Notes: generated from the letters alone by a model not told the origin. Counted from the stretch's first letter, positions 33,634-42,319 are shown. The stretch: 64,000 nt of DNA from Neisseria lactamica NS19 (GCA_000193795.2 AEPI01000028.1:35109-99108); one strand, 5' to 3'. Made by a program: numbers and translations.

Positions 33634-34071
33634 TTGACGGGATCAAAAATCTTTTTCCTGCTGCTGCGTTTTGCCTGTTCGGTGTTGCCGCCGCCGCATA
33701 TGTGCGGCATCGTCGGCAGACGGGTACGCGTATTTTTGGCACGGCGGGTTTCTCCGCATATCGGACGCGGTGTCAATATCGGACGCGGGGCGTATGTGTT
33801 TCCGGATACGGTTTGGGGCGACGGCTCGGGCATCGGGGCAAACTGTGATGATGGGGTCGGAATGTCTTTTTTATTCAAGCAACCACAAGTTTGACCGTGA
33901 AAAAAACGCTTTGAGGGCTACACGGAAATCCGTCCGATTACGTTGGAGGACGATGTCCGGCCGGGGCGCAGGCGCGGTGGTTACAAAAGACATTCCGCCC
34001 TACCCTTTGGCGGCAGGCAGTCCGGCAGTGGTGAGAAAGAATCTGCCGGAAAGTTGGATGCCGTCTGAACG
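33634..34071 (+). pseudogene. Decayed hexapeptide-repeat acetyltransferase
   Basis: Pieces of a left-handed beta-helix acetyltransferase occur in order in different frames: GRGVNIGRGAYVFPDTVWGDGSGIGANC (frame of 33634), then VMMGSECLFYSSNHKFDREK (frame of 33671, about 33845-33905), then RFEGYTEIRPITLEDDV (third frame, about 33908-33958), then GAGAVVTKDIPPYPLAAGSPAVVRKNLPESW. At least two frameshifts plus loss of the middle WIG...GAVIG turns make it non-functional. The family normally acetylates sugars or amino acids; the original substrate cannot be told. It ends in an uptake sequence and a terminator. Confidence 0.8.
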
Positions 34072-34090
34072 TGTCGGGGCGGATAATCTG

Positions 34091-34121
34091 AAAAAACAGG
34101 AACATCGTTCCTGCTTTTTTT
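34091..34121. terminator. Bidirectional terminator between pseudogene and tlpA
   Basis: CAGGAAC-ATC-GTTCCTG flanked by A6 on the left and T8 on the right, able to stop transcription from both sides; single uptake sequences in opposite orientation lie outside it. Confidence 0.88.
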
Positions 34122-34140
34122 TGCGTTTCAGACGGCATCG

Positions 34141-34629
34141 CTATTGCGCCAGCGCGGTATCGATTTCTCGATAGAGCTTGCCGAAATCGGGTTCGCCGAC
34201 ATAGGTTTTGAGGATTTCGCCTTTTTTGCCGATGAGGACGGAAGTCGGATAAACCTGTGTGCCGAACGCCTGTCCGACGGCTTTGTCCGCATCATACATG
34301 ACGGTAAACGGCAAACCGTAGTCTTTGACATATTGGCGGACGCTTTCTATCGGATCGATGGGCTGGGCAACGGCAAGGACTTGGAAGTTTTTGTTTTTAT
34401 AGTCATTTGCCGTTTTAATCACTTTGGGCATTTCGCTCACGCAACCGGGACAGGAGGGAAACCAAAAATTAATCAGGGTTACTTTGCCTTGCAGGTCGGC
34501 GTTGGAAACGGTGTTTCCGTGCAGGTCGGGCAGGGAAAAGGCGGGCGCGGTTTTGCTGTCGGGGATGAGGACGATGGCAAAGAGGATGCCGATCAGTGCG
34601 ACGGCGGCGGCAGTGAGTATTTTTTTCAT
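34141..34629 (-). CDS. TlpA-type thioredoxin-like protein
   Basis: 162-residue periplasmic or membrane-anchored redox protein starting MKKILTAAAVALIG at 34629, with an uncleaved or cleaved N-terminal hydrophobic segment. The thioredoxin domain carries the redox pair in FPSCPGC (about residues 63-69), and cis-Pro in VYPTSV. Families with this layout (AhpC/TSA, TlpA/ResA) reduce cytochrome or disulfides in the periplasm; the CPGC spacing is unusual compared with CPxC of thioredoxin. Its ATG overlaps the thioesterase stop by 4 bases (ATGA). The longer reading frame upstream belongs to the thioesterase region. Confidence 0.85.
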   Translation of the reverse strand: MKKILTAAAVALIGILFAIVLIPDSKTAPAFSLPDLHGNTVSNADLQGKVTLINFWFPSCPGCVSEMPKVIKTANDYKNKNFQVLAVAQPIDPIESVRQYVKDYGLPFTVMYDADKAVGQAFGTQVYPTSVLIGKKGEILKTYVGEPDFGKLYREIDTALAQ

Positions 34630-35009
34630 TCGGACAAGGCTTCCAGTGCGCGGGCAAGGGTGGCGGGCAGGCTGACGGTGCGTTGTGTGGCGGCGTGGAC
34701 GGGCATCAGGGTGATGTCGGCTTCTGCGGCGGTTTTGCCGTTTGGCAGTGTAATCGTCTGGGTCAGCACAATGCGGCGCGTGCCCGGGGTTTTCAGACGG
34801 CATGAAAACTGCAATACGTCGCCTTCGACGGCGGGACGGCTGTATCGGATGTCGATGCGGGCGACAATCAGTATGAGGTCTGACAATTCATGCAGCAGTC
34901 CGCGCTCCTCGAAAAACGCCCAGCGCGCTTCTTCGAGAAATTCGAGGTAGCGCGCATTGTTGACATGGCCGTAGCCGTCGAGATGGTAGTTGCGGACGGT
35001 CAGCTTCAT
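34626..35009 (-). CDS. Acyl-CoA thioesterase (YbgC/FadM hot-dog family)
   Basis: 127-residue hot-dog fold protein starting MKLTVRNYHLDGYGHVNNARYLEFLEEAR at 35009. The DxxGHVNNARYLEFLEEAR block (residues 11-29) is the thioesterase active-site signature of the 4HBT/FadM group. It hydrolyses acyl-CoA or acyl-ACP in the cytosol; the chain-length preference is not visible. The ATG overlaps the stop of the preceding gene by one base (TGATG) and its own stop overlaps tlpA, so the three genes are translationally coupled. Confidence 0.88.
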   Translation of the reverse strand: MKLTVRNYHLDGYGHVNNARYLEFLEEARWAFFEERGLLHELSDLILIVARIDIRYSRPAVEGDVLQFSCRLKTPGTRRIVLTQTITLPNGKTAAEADITLMPVHAATQRTVSLPATLARALEALSE

Positions 35010-35371
35010 CAGTTGAGGTTGATGGGTTGGAAGGCTTCGCGGGCAAGCGGTTCGTGTTCGAGGTCGGTGATGACGGTAGAAAGCTGGATGTCGAACCATT
35101 CGTTGAAAATGTCGGCATCGAGCGCAGGCCACTCGCGTTCGTCTTCGCACCAGTCGGCAAGTTCGGCGGCGAAAATGTCTTCAAAACGGGTTTCGATTTC
35201 GTCCCATACTTCGTCGGCGGTTTCGCACGGGCGGACAAGGTAGGAATTGGCATCGGCTTGGATGTCTTCGAGGGTCAGTCCGTCGAGGTGGTTGCCCGGC
35301 AGGGTTTGCAGCCAGTTCCAGAAGGGTTCTAAGGGGATGAGGACGAATACGCTGCGATTGACTTCGTACAT
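35009..35371 (-). CDS. Conserved acidic protein of unknown function
   Basis: 120-residue protein from ATG 35371 (MYEVNRSVFVLIPLEPFWNWLQ), behind GGAAAAACC. It is strongly acidic in its second half (DEVWDEIETRFEDIFAAELADWCEDE) and has no signal peptide or membrane helix. I do not recognise a named family; it looks like a conserved cytosolic protein. First gene of a three-gene unit with the thioesterase and the TlpA-like protein, and immediately downstream of the mla operon terminator. Confidence 0.7.
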   Translation of the reverse strand: MYEVNRSVFVLIPLEPFWNWLQTLPGNHLDGLTLEDIQADANSYLVRPCETADEVWDEIETRFEDIFAAELADWCEDEREWPALDADIFNEWFDIQLSTVITDLEHEPLAREAFQPINLN

Positions 35372-35459
35372 GGTTTTTCCTTTGCTGTCGCGCGGTATGC
35401 GCAAAAAAGGGATTATAGCCCAATCTGCGGTTTCGGACTGTCCGTTCCGACGGAAGGGA

Positions 35460-35491
35460 ATGCCGTCTGAACACGGATTTTCAGACGGCAT
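35460..35491 (-). terminator. Paired uptake-sequence terminator of the mla operon
   Basis: ATGCCGTCTGAA / TTCAGACGGCAT right after the mlaA stop on the minus strand. Confidence 0.8.
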
Positions 35492-35495
35492 GGCT

Positions 35496-36323
35496 TTAGG
35501 GTTGTGTTCCGGGCTGCGTTTCGGCTTCCCCTGCTGCTTCTGCCTGTGTTTCGGATATGGAATCTTCGTGAACGGCGGATTTTGCCGCACCGGTTTCGGA
35601 ACTTTCGACCAATTCATCGATGTCGGTGTTATCTTCCGTACCTTCGGCAGGTGTCGCACCGGTCTGCCGCGCACGTACCTTCATATAGAAATCGCGCATA
35701 TAACTGTATTTGTCGATGGCGGCATCATCAAGGCTGTCGGTCAAATCGAGCAGGCCTTCGCGGGTGCTGACGGCGGAGGCGGCAGCCGTGCCCCAGCGTC
35801 CGGCGGGGGTGCGGAAGACGATATTCTTGGGCGGGTAAACGGATGTGATGCCCGTGCCGAGCGCGTCGCGGACAGTGGACGGCCCTAAGACGGGCAGCAC
35901 GAAATAATTGCTGTTTTTCCAGCCCCACGAAGCGAACGTGTCGCCCAAGGTGTTTTTATTGTCGGGAACGCCGCCCGCGCCGGCGATGTCGATGAGCCCG
36001 CCCAAACCGAAAGTGGTATTGATGCCGACACGGACAAGGTCTTCGCTTGCGCGTTTGATGTCCAAGCGCAGGATATTGCTGCCGAAGCTGACCACATCGC
36101 GCAGGTTGTTAAAAAAATTGGACACGCCGGCGCGGACGGGTTTCGGGGTAACTTTGCGGTAGCCGCGCGCGGCAGGGGCGAAAATGTAGCGGTCGGCCCG
36201 GTCGTTAAACTTGCTGACGGCGCGGTTATAGCCTTCATAAGGATCGGCAGGGCGGGTTTCTGCAAAGGAAGGGGCAGAGGCAAGCCCAATCAGCAAGAGG
36301 ACGGCGTAGGCGGTTTTTTTCAT
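35496..36323 (-). CDS. mlaA: Intermembrane phospholipid transport protein MlaA (VacJ)
   Basis: 275-residue outer-membrane ring protein that removes misplaced phospholipid from the outer leaflet and passes it to MlaC. Start MKKTAYAVLLLIGLASAPSFA at 36323, overlapping mlaB by 4 bases. The DPYEGYNRAVSKFND, NLRDVVSFGSNILR and FGLGGLIDIAGAGGVPDNKNTLGDTFASWG blocks are typical. Unlike E. coli MlaA the signal peptide ends in SFA-E with no cysteine, so this is not a lipoprotein by sequence. A long acidic tail (residues about 220-275) extends beyond the family core. Confidence 0.93.
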   Translation of the reverse strand: MKKTAYAVLLLIGLASAPSFAETRPADPYEGYNRAVSKFNDRADRYIFAPAARGYRKVTPKPVRAGVSNFFNNLRDVVSFGSNILRLDIKRASEDLVRVGINTTFGLGGLIDIAGAGGVPDNKNTLGDTFASWGWKNSNYFVLPVLGPSTVRDALGTGITSVYPPKNIVFRTPAGRWGTAAASAVSTREGLLDLTDSLDDAAIDKYSYMRDFYMKVRARQTGATPAEGTEDNTDIDELVESSETGAAKSAVHEDSISETQAEAAGEAETQPGTQP

Positions 36324-36598
36324 GATTTCAGCCAATCTTTGATTTCGTACAGTTCGGACAGCGCGCGCACGGATTCGGGAATGCCGGTCAGACCGATGCT
36401 GCCTTTGCGCCGGCGCAATATTTCGAGCAGCAGCGACACGCAGGCGGAATCGGCACGCTTTACGCCGCCGAAATCGACGGCAATGGTTTCTTTCAGACGG
36501 CATTGCTGCCGGAAACGCTCAAAAGCCTCCCCGGTCAGAGTTTTGACGGTAATGTCGCCGCCGATGTGCAATATTCCGTTTTTGAGTTCTGTATGCAT
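36320..36598 (-). CDS. mlaB: STAS-domain protein MlaB
   Basis: 92-residue cytosolic STAS-domain subunit that stabilises the MlaFE ABC complex. The sheet-helix pattern with AVDFGGVKRADSACVSLLLEILRR (split) contains the conserved serine/cysteine face of STAS proteins. It lies between mlaC and mlaA and overlaps mlaA by four bases. An uptake sequence is embedded in the coding region. Confidence 0.88.
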   Translation of the reverse strand: MHTELKNGILHIGGDITVKTLTGEAFERFRQQCRLKETIAVDFGGVKRADSACVSLLLEILRRRKGSIGLTGIPESVRALSELYEIKDWLKS

Positions 36599-36648
36599 AG
36601 CGTTTGCTCGGAAAACCCATACCGCCCTCGGACGGTATGGGTTGTCGG

Positions 36649-37239
36649 TTATTTGCCGCCGTTTTTGGCCTTCAACTCGGCAATCAGCCCGTCGATGCCT
36701 TTGGCTTTGATGATTTCGCCGAATTGGTTGCGGTACACGGTAACCAGGCTCGCCCCCTCGATGGCGACGTTGTAGGCGCGGTATTTGCCGCCGCTTTGGT
36801 AGGTGGTGAAGTCCATATTGACGGCTTGCTGCCCGGAAAGCCTGATTTCGGCGCGGACGATGATTTCTTTGCCGCCTTTATTGACGACGGGATTGTCTTT
36901 GATATCGACGTTGGCGTTTTTGAATTTCAGCATCGTGCCGGAATAGGTGCGGATCAGCAGGGTTTGAAATTCTTTGGCCAATGCTTGTTTTTGCGCGTCG
37001 GACGCGGTGCGCCAAGGGTTGCCGACCGCCAATGCGGTCATGCGTTGGAAATCGAAATAAGGGGTCGCGTAGGCTTCGGCTTTTTGGCGGGCGGTAACGG
37101 CATCGCCGCTTTTTAAGATACCCAATACCTGGGTGGCGTTTTGACGGATTTGGTTTACCGCGTCGGCAGGGGCGGCAACCGCCATACCGATGCTCAAGAT
37201 ACCGATGCACAGTGCGCCGATAAGGGAGGTTTTTTTCAT
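36649..37239 (-). CDS. mlaC: Periplasmic phospholipid carrier MlaC
   Basis: 196-residue periplasmic protein with signal peptide MKKTSLIGALCIGILSIGMAVAAPA. The MlaC/Ttg2D fold blocks FDFQRMTALAVGNPWRTAS and LIRTYSGTMLKF are present, followed by VDFTTYQSGG-like and RNQFGEIIKAKGIDGLI. It ferries phospholipid between MlaA at the outer membrane and MlaFEDB at the inner membrane. Confidence 0.94.
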   Translation of the reverse strand: MKKTSLIGALCIGILSIGMAVAAPADAVNQIRQNATQVLGILKSGDAVTARQKAEAYATPYFDFQRMTALAVGNPWRTASDAQKQALAKEFQTLLIRTYSGTMLKFKNANVDIKDNPVVNKGGKEIIVRAEIRLSGQQAVNMDFTTYQSGGKYRAYNVAIEGASLVTVYRNQFGEIIKAKGIDGLIAELKAKNGGK

Positions 37240-37272
37240 GATTCAGTGTCCTATAAATATGGTGTTGTACGT

Positions 37273-37770
37273 TTATTCGGCGGTTTTTGCCGCATCATTG
37301 CCGCCTGCCGCGTTTTTCTCGGCGAAGCCGGTCATGAATTTGCCGATCAGATTTTCCAGAACCATTGCAGAACTGGTTACGGAGATGGTGTCGCCTGCGG
37401 CAAGGTTTTCCGTGTCGCCGCCCTGCTGCAGTCCGATATATTGTTCGCCCAAAAGTCCCGAAGTCAGGATTTGTGCGGAAACGTCGCTGCTGAACTGATA
37501 TTTGCCGTCCAAATCGAGACGGACTTTCGCCTGATAGGATTTCGGGTCAAGTCCGATAGCGCCGACACGCCCGACCAATACACCCGCAGATTTGACGGGG
37601 GCATTGACCTTCAAGCCGCCGATGTCGCCGAAATCGGCATAAACGGCGTAGGTTTTGTCCGAACCGCCGAACGCCGCGCCACCCGCCACGCGGAAAGCGA
37701 GAAAGGCAACCGCCGCCGCGCCGATCAAGACGAACAGTCCGACCCAAAATTCCAATACATTCTTTTTCAT
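37273..37770 (-). CDS. mlaD: Mce-domain membrane protein MlaD
   Basis: 165-residue membrane-anchored Mce protein starting MKKNVLEFWVGLFVLIGAAAV at 37770. One N-terminal helix is followed by the Mce domain (about residues 38-115, YAVYADFGDIGGLKVNAPVKSAGVLVGRVG) that forms a hexameric periplasmic ring with a hydrophobic channel. The C-terminal tail is Ala/Glu-rich. It contacts MlaC and the permease MlaE. Confidence 0.94.
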   Translation of the reverse strand: MKKNVLEFWVGLFVLIGAAAVAFLAFRVAGGAAFGGSDKTYAVYADFGDIGGLKVNAPVKSAGVLVGRVGAIGLDPKSYQAKVRLDLDGKYQFSSDVSAQILTSGLLGEQYIGLQQGGDTENLAAGDTISVTSSAMVLENLIGKFMTGFAEKNAAGGNDAAKTAE

Positions 37771-37821
37771 TAAAATTCCTTGAATATTCAAATGTTTTTT
37801 GTTTCGTCTTCAGACGGTCTG

Positions 37822-38598
37822 TCAATCTGTAAACATCCACGCGGTCAATATAAAATCAACCGCCAAAATCGTCAGGGCGGACGAAACCACCGTGCGCGTG
37901 CTGGCGCGCAAAATGCCTTCCGAGGTCGGGACGCAGTGGAAGCCCTGATGCACGGCAATCAGCGTTACCGCCACGCCGAACGCGGCGGACTTGATCAGAC
38001 CGTTGATTACATCGTAGTGTATCGTGATGTTGTTCTGCATTTGCGACCAGAAAATGCCGCCGTCCAAGCCCAGCCAGCTCACGCCGACCAAATACGCGCC
38101 AAAAATGCCCGCCACGTTGAAAATCGAAGCCAACAGCGGCATAGAGAACACGCCCGCCCAAAAGCGCGGGGCAACCACGCGGGCGACAGGGTTTACCGCC
38201 ATCACGTTCATCGCTTCGAGCTGTTCGGTCGTTTTCATCAAACCGATTTCGCTGGTCATCGCACCGCCCGCGCTGCTGGCAAACAGAATCGCCGCCAATA
38301 CCGGGCCCAATTCGCGCAACAGCGAAGCGGCAACCATATAGCCCAAAATATCGGCGGATTTGAATTTTGCCAGCTGCGTATAGCCTTGCAAGCCCAAAAC
38401 CATGCCGACAAACAGCCCCGAAACGGCAACAATCAGCACCGACAGCACGCCGGCAAAATACACTTGGCGCACGCTCAGGCGCGGACGGGCGAAAGCCGTG
38501 CCGGACTTCGCCAAAATATTCAGCAGAAACAGCGTAATACTGCCGAGGGCTTGAATAAGGCCGAGGGTTTTCGCCCCGACGGAACAGATAAAATTCAT
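37822..38598 (-). CDS. mlaE: Phospholipid ABC transporter permease MlaE
   Basis: 258-residue inner-membrane permease of the Mla lipid transporter with five to six hydrophobic segments. The ARVVAPRFWAGVFSMPLL region and GAMTSEIGLMKTTEQLEAMNVMAVNP coupling segment are hallmark MlaE motifs. It follows mlaF by 48 bases and precedes mlaD. Confidence 0.95.
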   Translation of the reverse strand: MNFICSVGAKTLGLIQALGSITLFLLNILAKSGTAFARPRLSVRQVYFAGVLSVLIVAVSGLFVGMVLGLQGYTQLAKFKSADILGYMVAASLLRELGPVLAAILFASSAGGAMTSEIGLMKTTEQLEAMNVMAVNPVARVVAPRFWAGVFSMPLLASIFNVAGIFGAYLVGVSWLGLDGGIFWSQMQNNITIHYDVINGLIKSAAFGVAVTLIAVHQGFHCVPTSEGILRASTRTVVSSALTILAVDFILTAWMFTD

Positions 38599-38645
38599 AA
38601 ATTTCTATGTGTAAAGTTCAACGGTTTCAGACGGCACCGGCTCAT

Positions 38646-39446
38646 TTACCCGAGCAAATCCTGCTGCAACGAGGTTTGCGCCGGATAACGGTATGCTACG
38701 GGGCCGTCTGCCAGCCCACCGACAAACTGGCGCACCCAAGGCGAATCCAGTTCGCGCATTTCCTGCGGCGAGCCGGAGAACATAATTTCGCCGTGCGCCA
38801 AGAAAATCACCTGATCGACGATTTCCAAAGATTTTTCAATGTCGTGCGTTACCATAATACTGGTCGAACGCAAAGCCTTGTTGACGCGGCTGATCAAGTG
38901 GGCAATCACACCCAAGGAAATCGGATCGAGGCCGGTAAACGGCTCGTCGTACAACATGATTTCAGGGTCGAGCGCAATCGTGCGGGCAAGCGCGACGCGG
39001 CGCGACATCCCACCGGACAACTCGGACGGCATCAGGTTTTCCACGCCGCGCAGACCGACCGCGTTCAGTTTCAACAAAACCAAATCCCGAATCACCGCTT
39101 CCGGCAGTTGCGTCAGTTCGCGCATCGGAAAAGCGATATTGTCGAATACCGACAAATCGGTAAACAGCGCGCCGTGTTGGAACAATACGCCCATACGGCG
39201 GCGGTGTTCGTACAGTTCGTCAGCCGAAAAGCCTGACAAATCACGTCCTTCAATCAAAACCTGCCCGGACTGCGGACGAATCTGTCCTGTAATCAGCCTC
39301 ATCAGCGTGGTTTTGCCGCTGCCCGAACCGCCCATCACGGCGGCAAAATTGCCTTGCGGAATGCTGAAATTGATGTCGTTCAGAATCGGGCGGTCGCCAT
39401 ACGCAAAGGCGACGTCTTTCATTTCGATAAAGGGGGATGGGCTCAT
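38646..39446 (-). CDS. mlaF: Phospholipid ABC transporter ATPase MlaF
   Basis: 266-residue ABC ATPase starting MSPSPFIEMKDVAFAYG at 39446; the upstream 20 codons in frame are not family-like. Walker A GGSGSGKTT (about residues 40-48), LSGGMSRRVALARTI signature, Walker B IMLYDEPFTGLD and His switch VTHD are present. In N. meningitidis this gene has also been described as gltT of a glutamate uptake system; the operon context (mlaEDCBA) supports lipid transport. First gene of the operon. Confidence 0.93.
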   Translation of the reverse strand: MSPSPFIEMKDVAFAYGDRPILNDINFSIPQGNFAAVMGGSGSGKTTLMRLITGQIRPQSGQVLIEGRDLSGFSADELYEHRRRMGVLFQHGALFTDLSVFDNIAFPMRELTQLPEAVIRDLVLLKLNAVGLRGVENLMPSELSGGMSRRVALARTIALDPEIMLYDEPFTGLDPISLGVIAHLISRVNKALRSTSIMVTHDIEKSLEIVDQVIFLAHGEIMFSGSPQEMRELDSPWVRQFVGGLADGPVAYRYPAQTSLQQDLLG

Positions 39447-39618
39447 GTACGGGCGGACGGTAGGTTTGACGGCGTGTATTTTAAGGCTTATCGGAAAGAC
39501 GGGCAATTTTCAGACGGCATACGGACGGTAAGTGTTGTGAAAATGCCGTACCGGGCGGCGGATTGTTTCTCGAAGAGAAAAATGTTATCTTTCAAATGAT
39601 AACCTTTATCAGAAAACT

Positions 39619-40536
39619 ATGGGAAAAGCAGAACATCTGAACAGCAGCCAATTCGTCAACCTGGTTAACAGCGGGGGCGGAGATTATGTCGAAGGCAGCT
39701 ACCGTTTCGATACTTTGTCCAACGGCATTTCCATCCACGGCGGCACAGTAACGGCACGGTGTGATTTTTGCAGCAGCCGCCTCGCCGAACCTTATGTGTC
39801 GTTCGTACTTTTGCTGGAAGGCTCTTTGAGCTTCGGCATCAACCGGAGCCGCTTCCAAATCGATGCGGACGGCGGCAAGGTCATCCTGATTTCAGTCGGG
39901 GAAGAAGTCCTGTTCAGCCGCTATCTTTATCGCGGCTGCAAAACGGTCAAAATGACAATTAAAGGTATGGAGCAATGGCTGCTACGTCCGGAGTATGCGG
40001 GTTTTACACCCATACTTTACCGCGAACCAGTCAGAATATGGGATTTGTCCCCAAACCTGCGCGGCTTGGCGGCATCTTGCCTGCAAGCTGTCCCAAGGGG
40101 GCATTTGGGCGAAACATTGCGCCGCGAGGCGGACGTTTTGCGGCTGCTGTCGGACTTGTGGGACACGGTTTCAGACGGCATCGGGCCGGCGGCGGGGCAA
40201 ACGGCGGAAGCAGACGCTATGCCGTCTGAAGACTTCAGCCGCACCCTAAATGCCGCGTTTGCCGACGGCGCACACCAAGTCAACCGGCTGACAGACGCAC
40301 TGAACATCAGTGAAAGGACGCTGCAACGTCGTATGCGCGACCATTTCGGCATTACCGCAAGCGAATGGCTGCACCACAAACAAATGCAGCACGCGCTCTA
40401 TCTGTTGCAAAACGGGGGAAAAAGCGTAGGCGAAACCGCGTATTTATGCGGCTACCGCCACGTTTCCAGCTTTACTCAGGCGTTCAGGCAATATTTCGGC
40501 AGCACGCCTGCAGAAACCAAAAAAGAAAACCGGTAA
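39619..40536 (+). CDS. AraC-family transcriptional regulator
   Basis: 305-residue regulator diverging from mlaF. The N-terminal two thirds form an effector/dimerisation domain without a recognised ligand signature; the C-terminal AraC double helix-turn-helix (residues about 200-300) reads DALNISERTLQRRMRDHFGITASEWLHHKQMQ (first) and SVGETAYLCGYRHVSSFTQAFRQYFGSTPAE (second, the usual family signature). Two uptake sequences are built into the frame. Possible targets are the divergent mla operon and aldA downstream. It is not obviously MpeR, which I recall elsewhere in the genome. Confidence 0.88.
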   Translation: MGKAEHLNSSQFVNLVNSGGGDYVEGSYRFDTLSNGISIHGGTVTARCDFCSSRLAEPYVSFVLLLEGSLSFGINRSRFQIDADGGKVILISVGEEVLFSRYLYRGCKTVKMTIKGMEQWLLRPEYAGFTPILYREPVRIWDLSPNLRGLAASCLQAVPRGHLGETLRREADVLRLLSDLWDTVSDGIGPAAGQTAEADAMPSEDFSRTLNAAFADGAHQVNRLTDALNISERTLQRRMRDHFGITASEWLHHKQMQHALYLLQNGGKSVGETAYLCGYRHVSSFTQAFRQYFGSTPAETKKENR

Positions 40537-40569
40537 GCCGCATTTGATTTCAAACCCGAAATCCGCGTG

Positions 40570-40724
40570 TATAGTGGATTAACAAAAACCAGTACGGCGT
40601 TGCCTCGCCTTAGCTCAAAGAGAACGATTCTCTAAGGTGCTGAAGCACCAAGTGAATCGGTTCCGTACTATTTGTACTGTCTACGGCTTCGTCGCCTTGT
40701 CCTGATTTTTGTTAATCCACTATA
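40570..40724. repeat. Correia element (long form) upstream of aldA
   Basis: 155-bp long form, almost identical to the copy at 33051-33205 and in the same orientation of internal blocks. It lies 71 bases before the aldA start, so its right end could supply the aldA promoter. Confidence 0.95.
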
Positions 40725-40795
40725 AAAAACTTGTACGGTAATTTATTTGGGAATAAACTAAAACTACATCTGACTACAAAACTGGAGAACCCGAA

Positions 40796-42238
40796 ATGAA
40801 ACAATTGGCAATGTACATCAACGGACGCTTTGAAAACGATTTCAACGGCGAATGGCGCGACGTATTGAACCCGTCCACCGAAGAGGCCATCGCCCGCGAA
40901 CCCAAAGGCGGCAAAGCAGACGTTGACCGCGCCGTAGCGGCGGCGCGTGCGGCGCAACCGGCATGGGAGCGGCTGCCTGCGGTCGAACGCGGCGCATATT
41001 TGCGCAAAATCGCCCAAGGCATACGCGAACGCGCCGACGAGCTGACCGACACCATCGTTGCCGAAGGCGGCAAAACCAAAGACTTGGCGCGCGTGGAAGT
41101 GATGTTCACCGCCGACTATCTCGATTACCAGGCCGAATGGGCGCGCCGTTACGAAGGCGAAATCATCCAAAGCGACCGCCCGCGCGAAAACATTTTATTG
41201 TTCAAACGTCCGCTGGGCGTCGTGGCAGGCATCCTGCCGTGGAATTTCCCCTTCTTCCTGATTGCCCGCAAAATGGGCCCCGCTTTGGTAACGGGCAACA
41301 CCATCGTCGTCAAACCCAGCAGCGTAACCCCGATCAACTGCCACATCTTCGCCGAAATCGTCGATGCGGTCGGACTGCCCGCAGGCGTGTTCAACGTGGT
41401 GAACGGTCCGGGTGCGGAAATCGGCAATGCCTTGTCTGCCCATCCGCAAGTTGATATGGTCAGCCTGACCGGCTCCGTCGAAGCAGGCCGCCAAGTGATG
41501 GAAGCCGCTTCTACCAACATCACCAAAGTTTCGCTGGAACTCGGTGGTAAAGCTCCCGCCATCGTTTTGAAAGACGCGGATTTGGACTTGGCAGTGAAAT
41601 CCATCTTGGCTTCGCGCGTCGGCAACACCGGTCAAATCTGCAACTGCGCCGAGCGCGTCTATATCCACAGCAGCCTGAAAGACGCGTTCATTGAAAAAAT
41701 GACCGCCGCGATGAAAAGCGTGCGCTACGGCAACCCTGCCGAAGCCGAAGCAGGCGCGCTGGAAATGGGCCCGCTGATTGAAGAGCGCGCCGTCAAAGCC
41801 GTTGCCGAAAAAGTGGAACGGGCCGTCAAACAAGGTGCGAAACTGGTTTGCGGCGGCAAACGCGCCGAAGGACGCGGCTATTTCTTCGAGCCGACCCTGC
41901 TGACCGACACCGACAACAGTATGGACATTATGAAAGAAGAAACCTTCGGCCCCGTGCTGCCCGTTTCCGCTTTCGACACGCTCGACCAAGTCATCGCCTT
42001 GGCAAACGATTGCGAGTTTGGTCTGACAAGTTCTGTTTATACGACTAATTTAAACGAAGCCTTCTACGTTACCCGCCGCCTGCAATTCGGCGAAACCTAC
42101 ATCAACCGTGAAAACTTTGAAGCGATGCAGGGCTTCCACGCCGGTTGGAAAAAATCCGGCATCGGCGGCGCGGACGGCAAACACGGTTTGGAAGAATATC
42201 TGCAAACCCAAGTCGTTTATCTGGAAACCGACATTTAA
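40796..42238 (+). CDS. aldA: Aldehyde dehydrogenase A
   Basis: 480-residue NAD-dependent aldehyde dehydrogenase that oxidises lactaldehyde/glycolaldehyde-type substrates. The catalytic glutamate is in LELGGKAP and the catalytic cysteine in NTGQICNCAERV; the GSVEAGRQ cofactor loop and EETFGPVLP block are intact. The N-terminal YINGRFENDF is typical of AldA. A GGAGAACCC ribosome site lies before the ATG. It is downstream of the AraC-type gene and a Correia element, and convergent with ppk2. Confidence 0.9.
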   Translation: MKQLAMYINGRFENDFNGEWRDVLNPSTEEAIAREPKGGKADVDRAVAAARAAQPAWERLPAVERGAYLRKIAQGIRERADELTDTIVAEGGKTKDLARVEVMFTADYLDYQAEWARRYEGEIIQSDRPRENILLFKRPLGVVAGILPWNFPFFLIARKMGPALVTGNTIVVKPSSVTPINCHIFAEIVDAVGLPAGVFNVVNGPGAEIGNALSAHPQVDMVSLTGSVEAGRQVMEAASTNITKVSLELGGKAPAIVLKDADLDLAVKSILASRVGNTGQICNCAERVYIHSSLKDAFIEKMTAAMKSVRYGNPAEAEAGALEMGPLIEERAVKAVAEKVERAVKQGAKLVCGGKRAEGRGYFFEPTLLTDTDNSMDIMKEETFGPVLPVSAFDTLDQVIALANDCEFGLTSSVYTTNLNEAFYVTRRLQFGETYINRENFEAMQGFHAGWKKSGIGGADGKHGLEEYLQTQVVYLETDI

Positions 42239-42260
42239 TGCCGCTTTGAAACCCCGATAG

Positions 42261-42304
42261 AAAATGCCGTCTGAACCCGATTTCAGGTTCAGACGGCATT
42301 TTTA
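42261..42304. terminator. Paired uptake-sequence terminator between aldA and ppk2
   Basis: AAAATGCCGTCTGAACC / GGTTCAGACGGCATTTT; flanked by A and T runs so it can stop both convergent genes. Confidence 0.88.
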
Positions 42305-42319
42305 TTGCTTCACCGGTAA

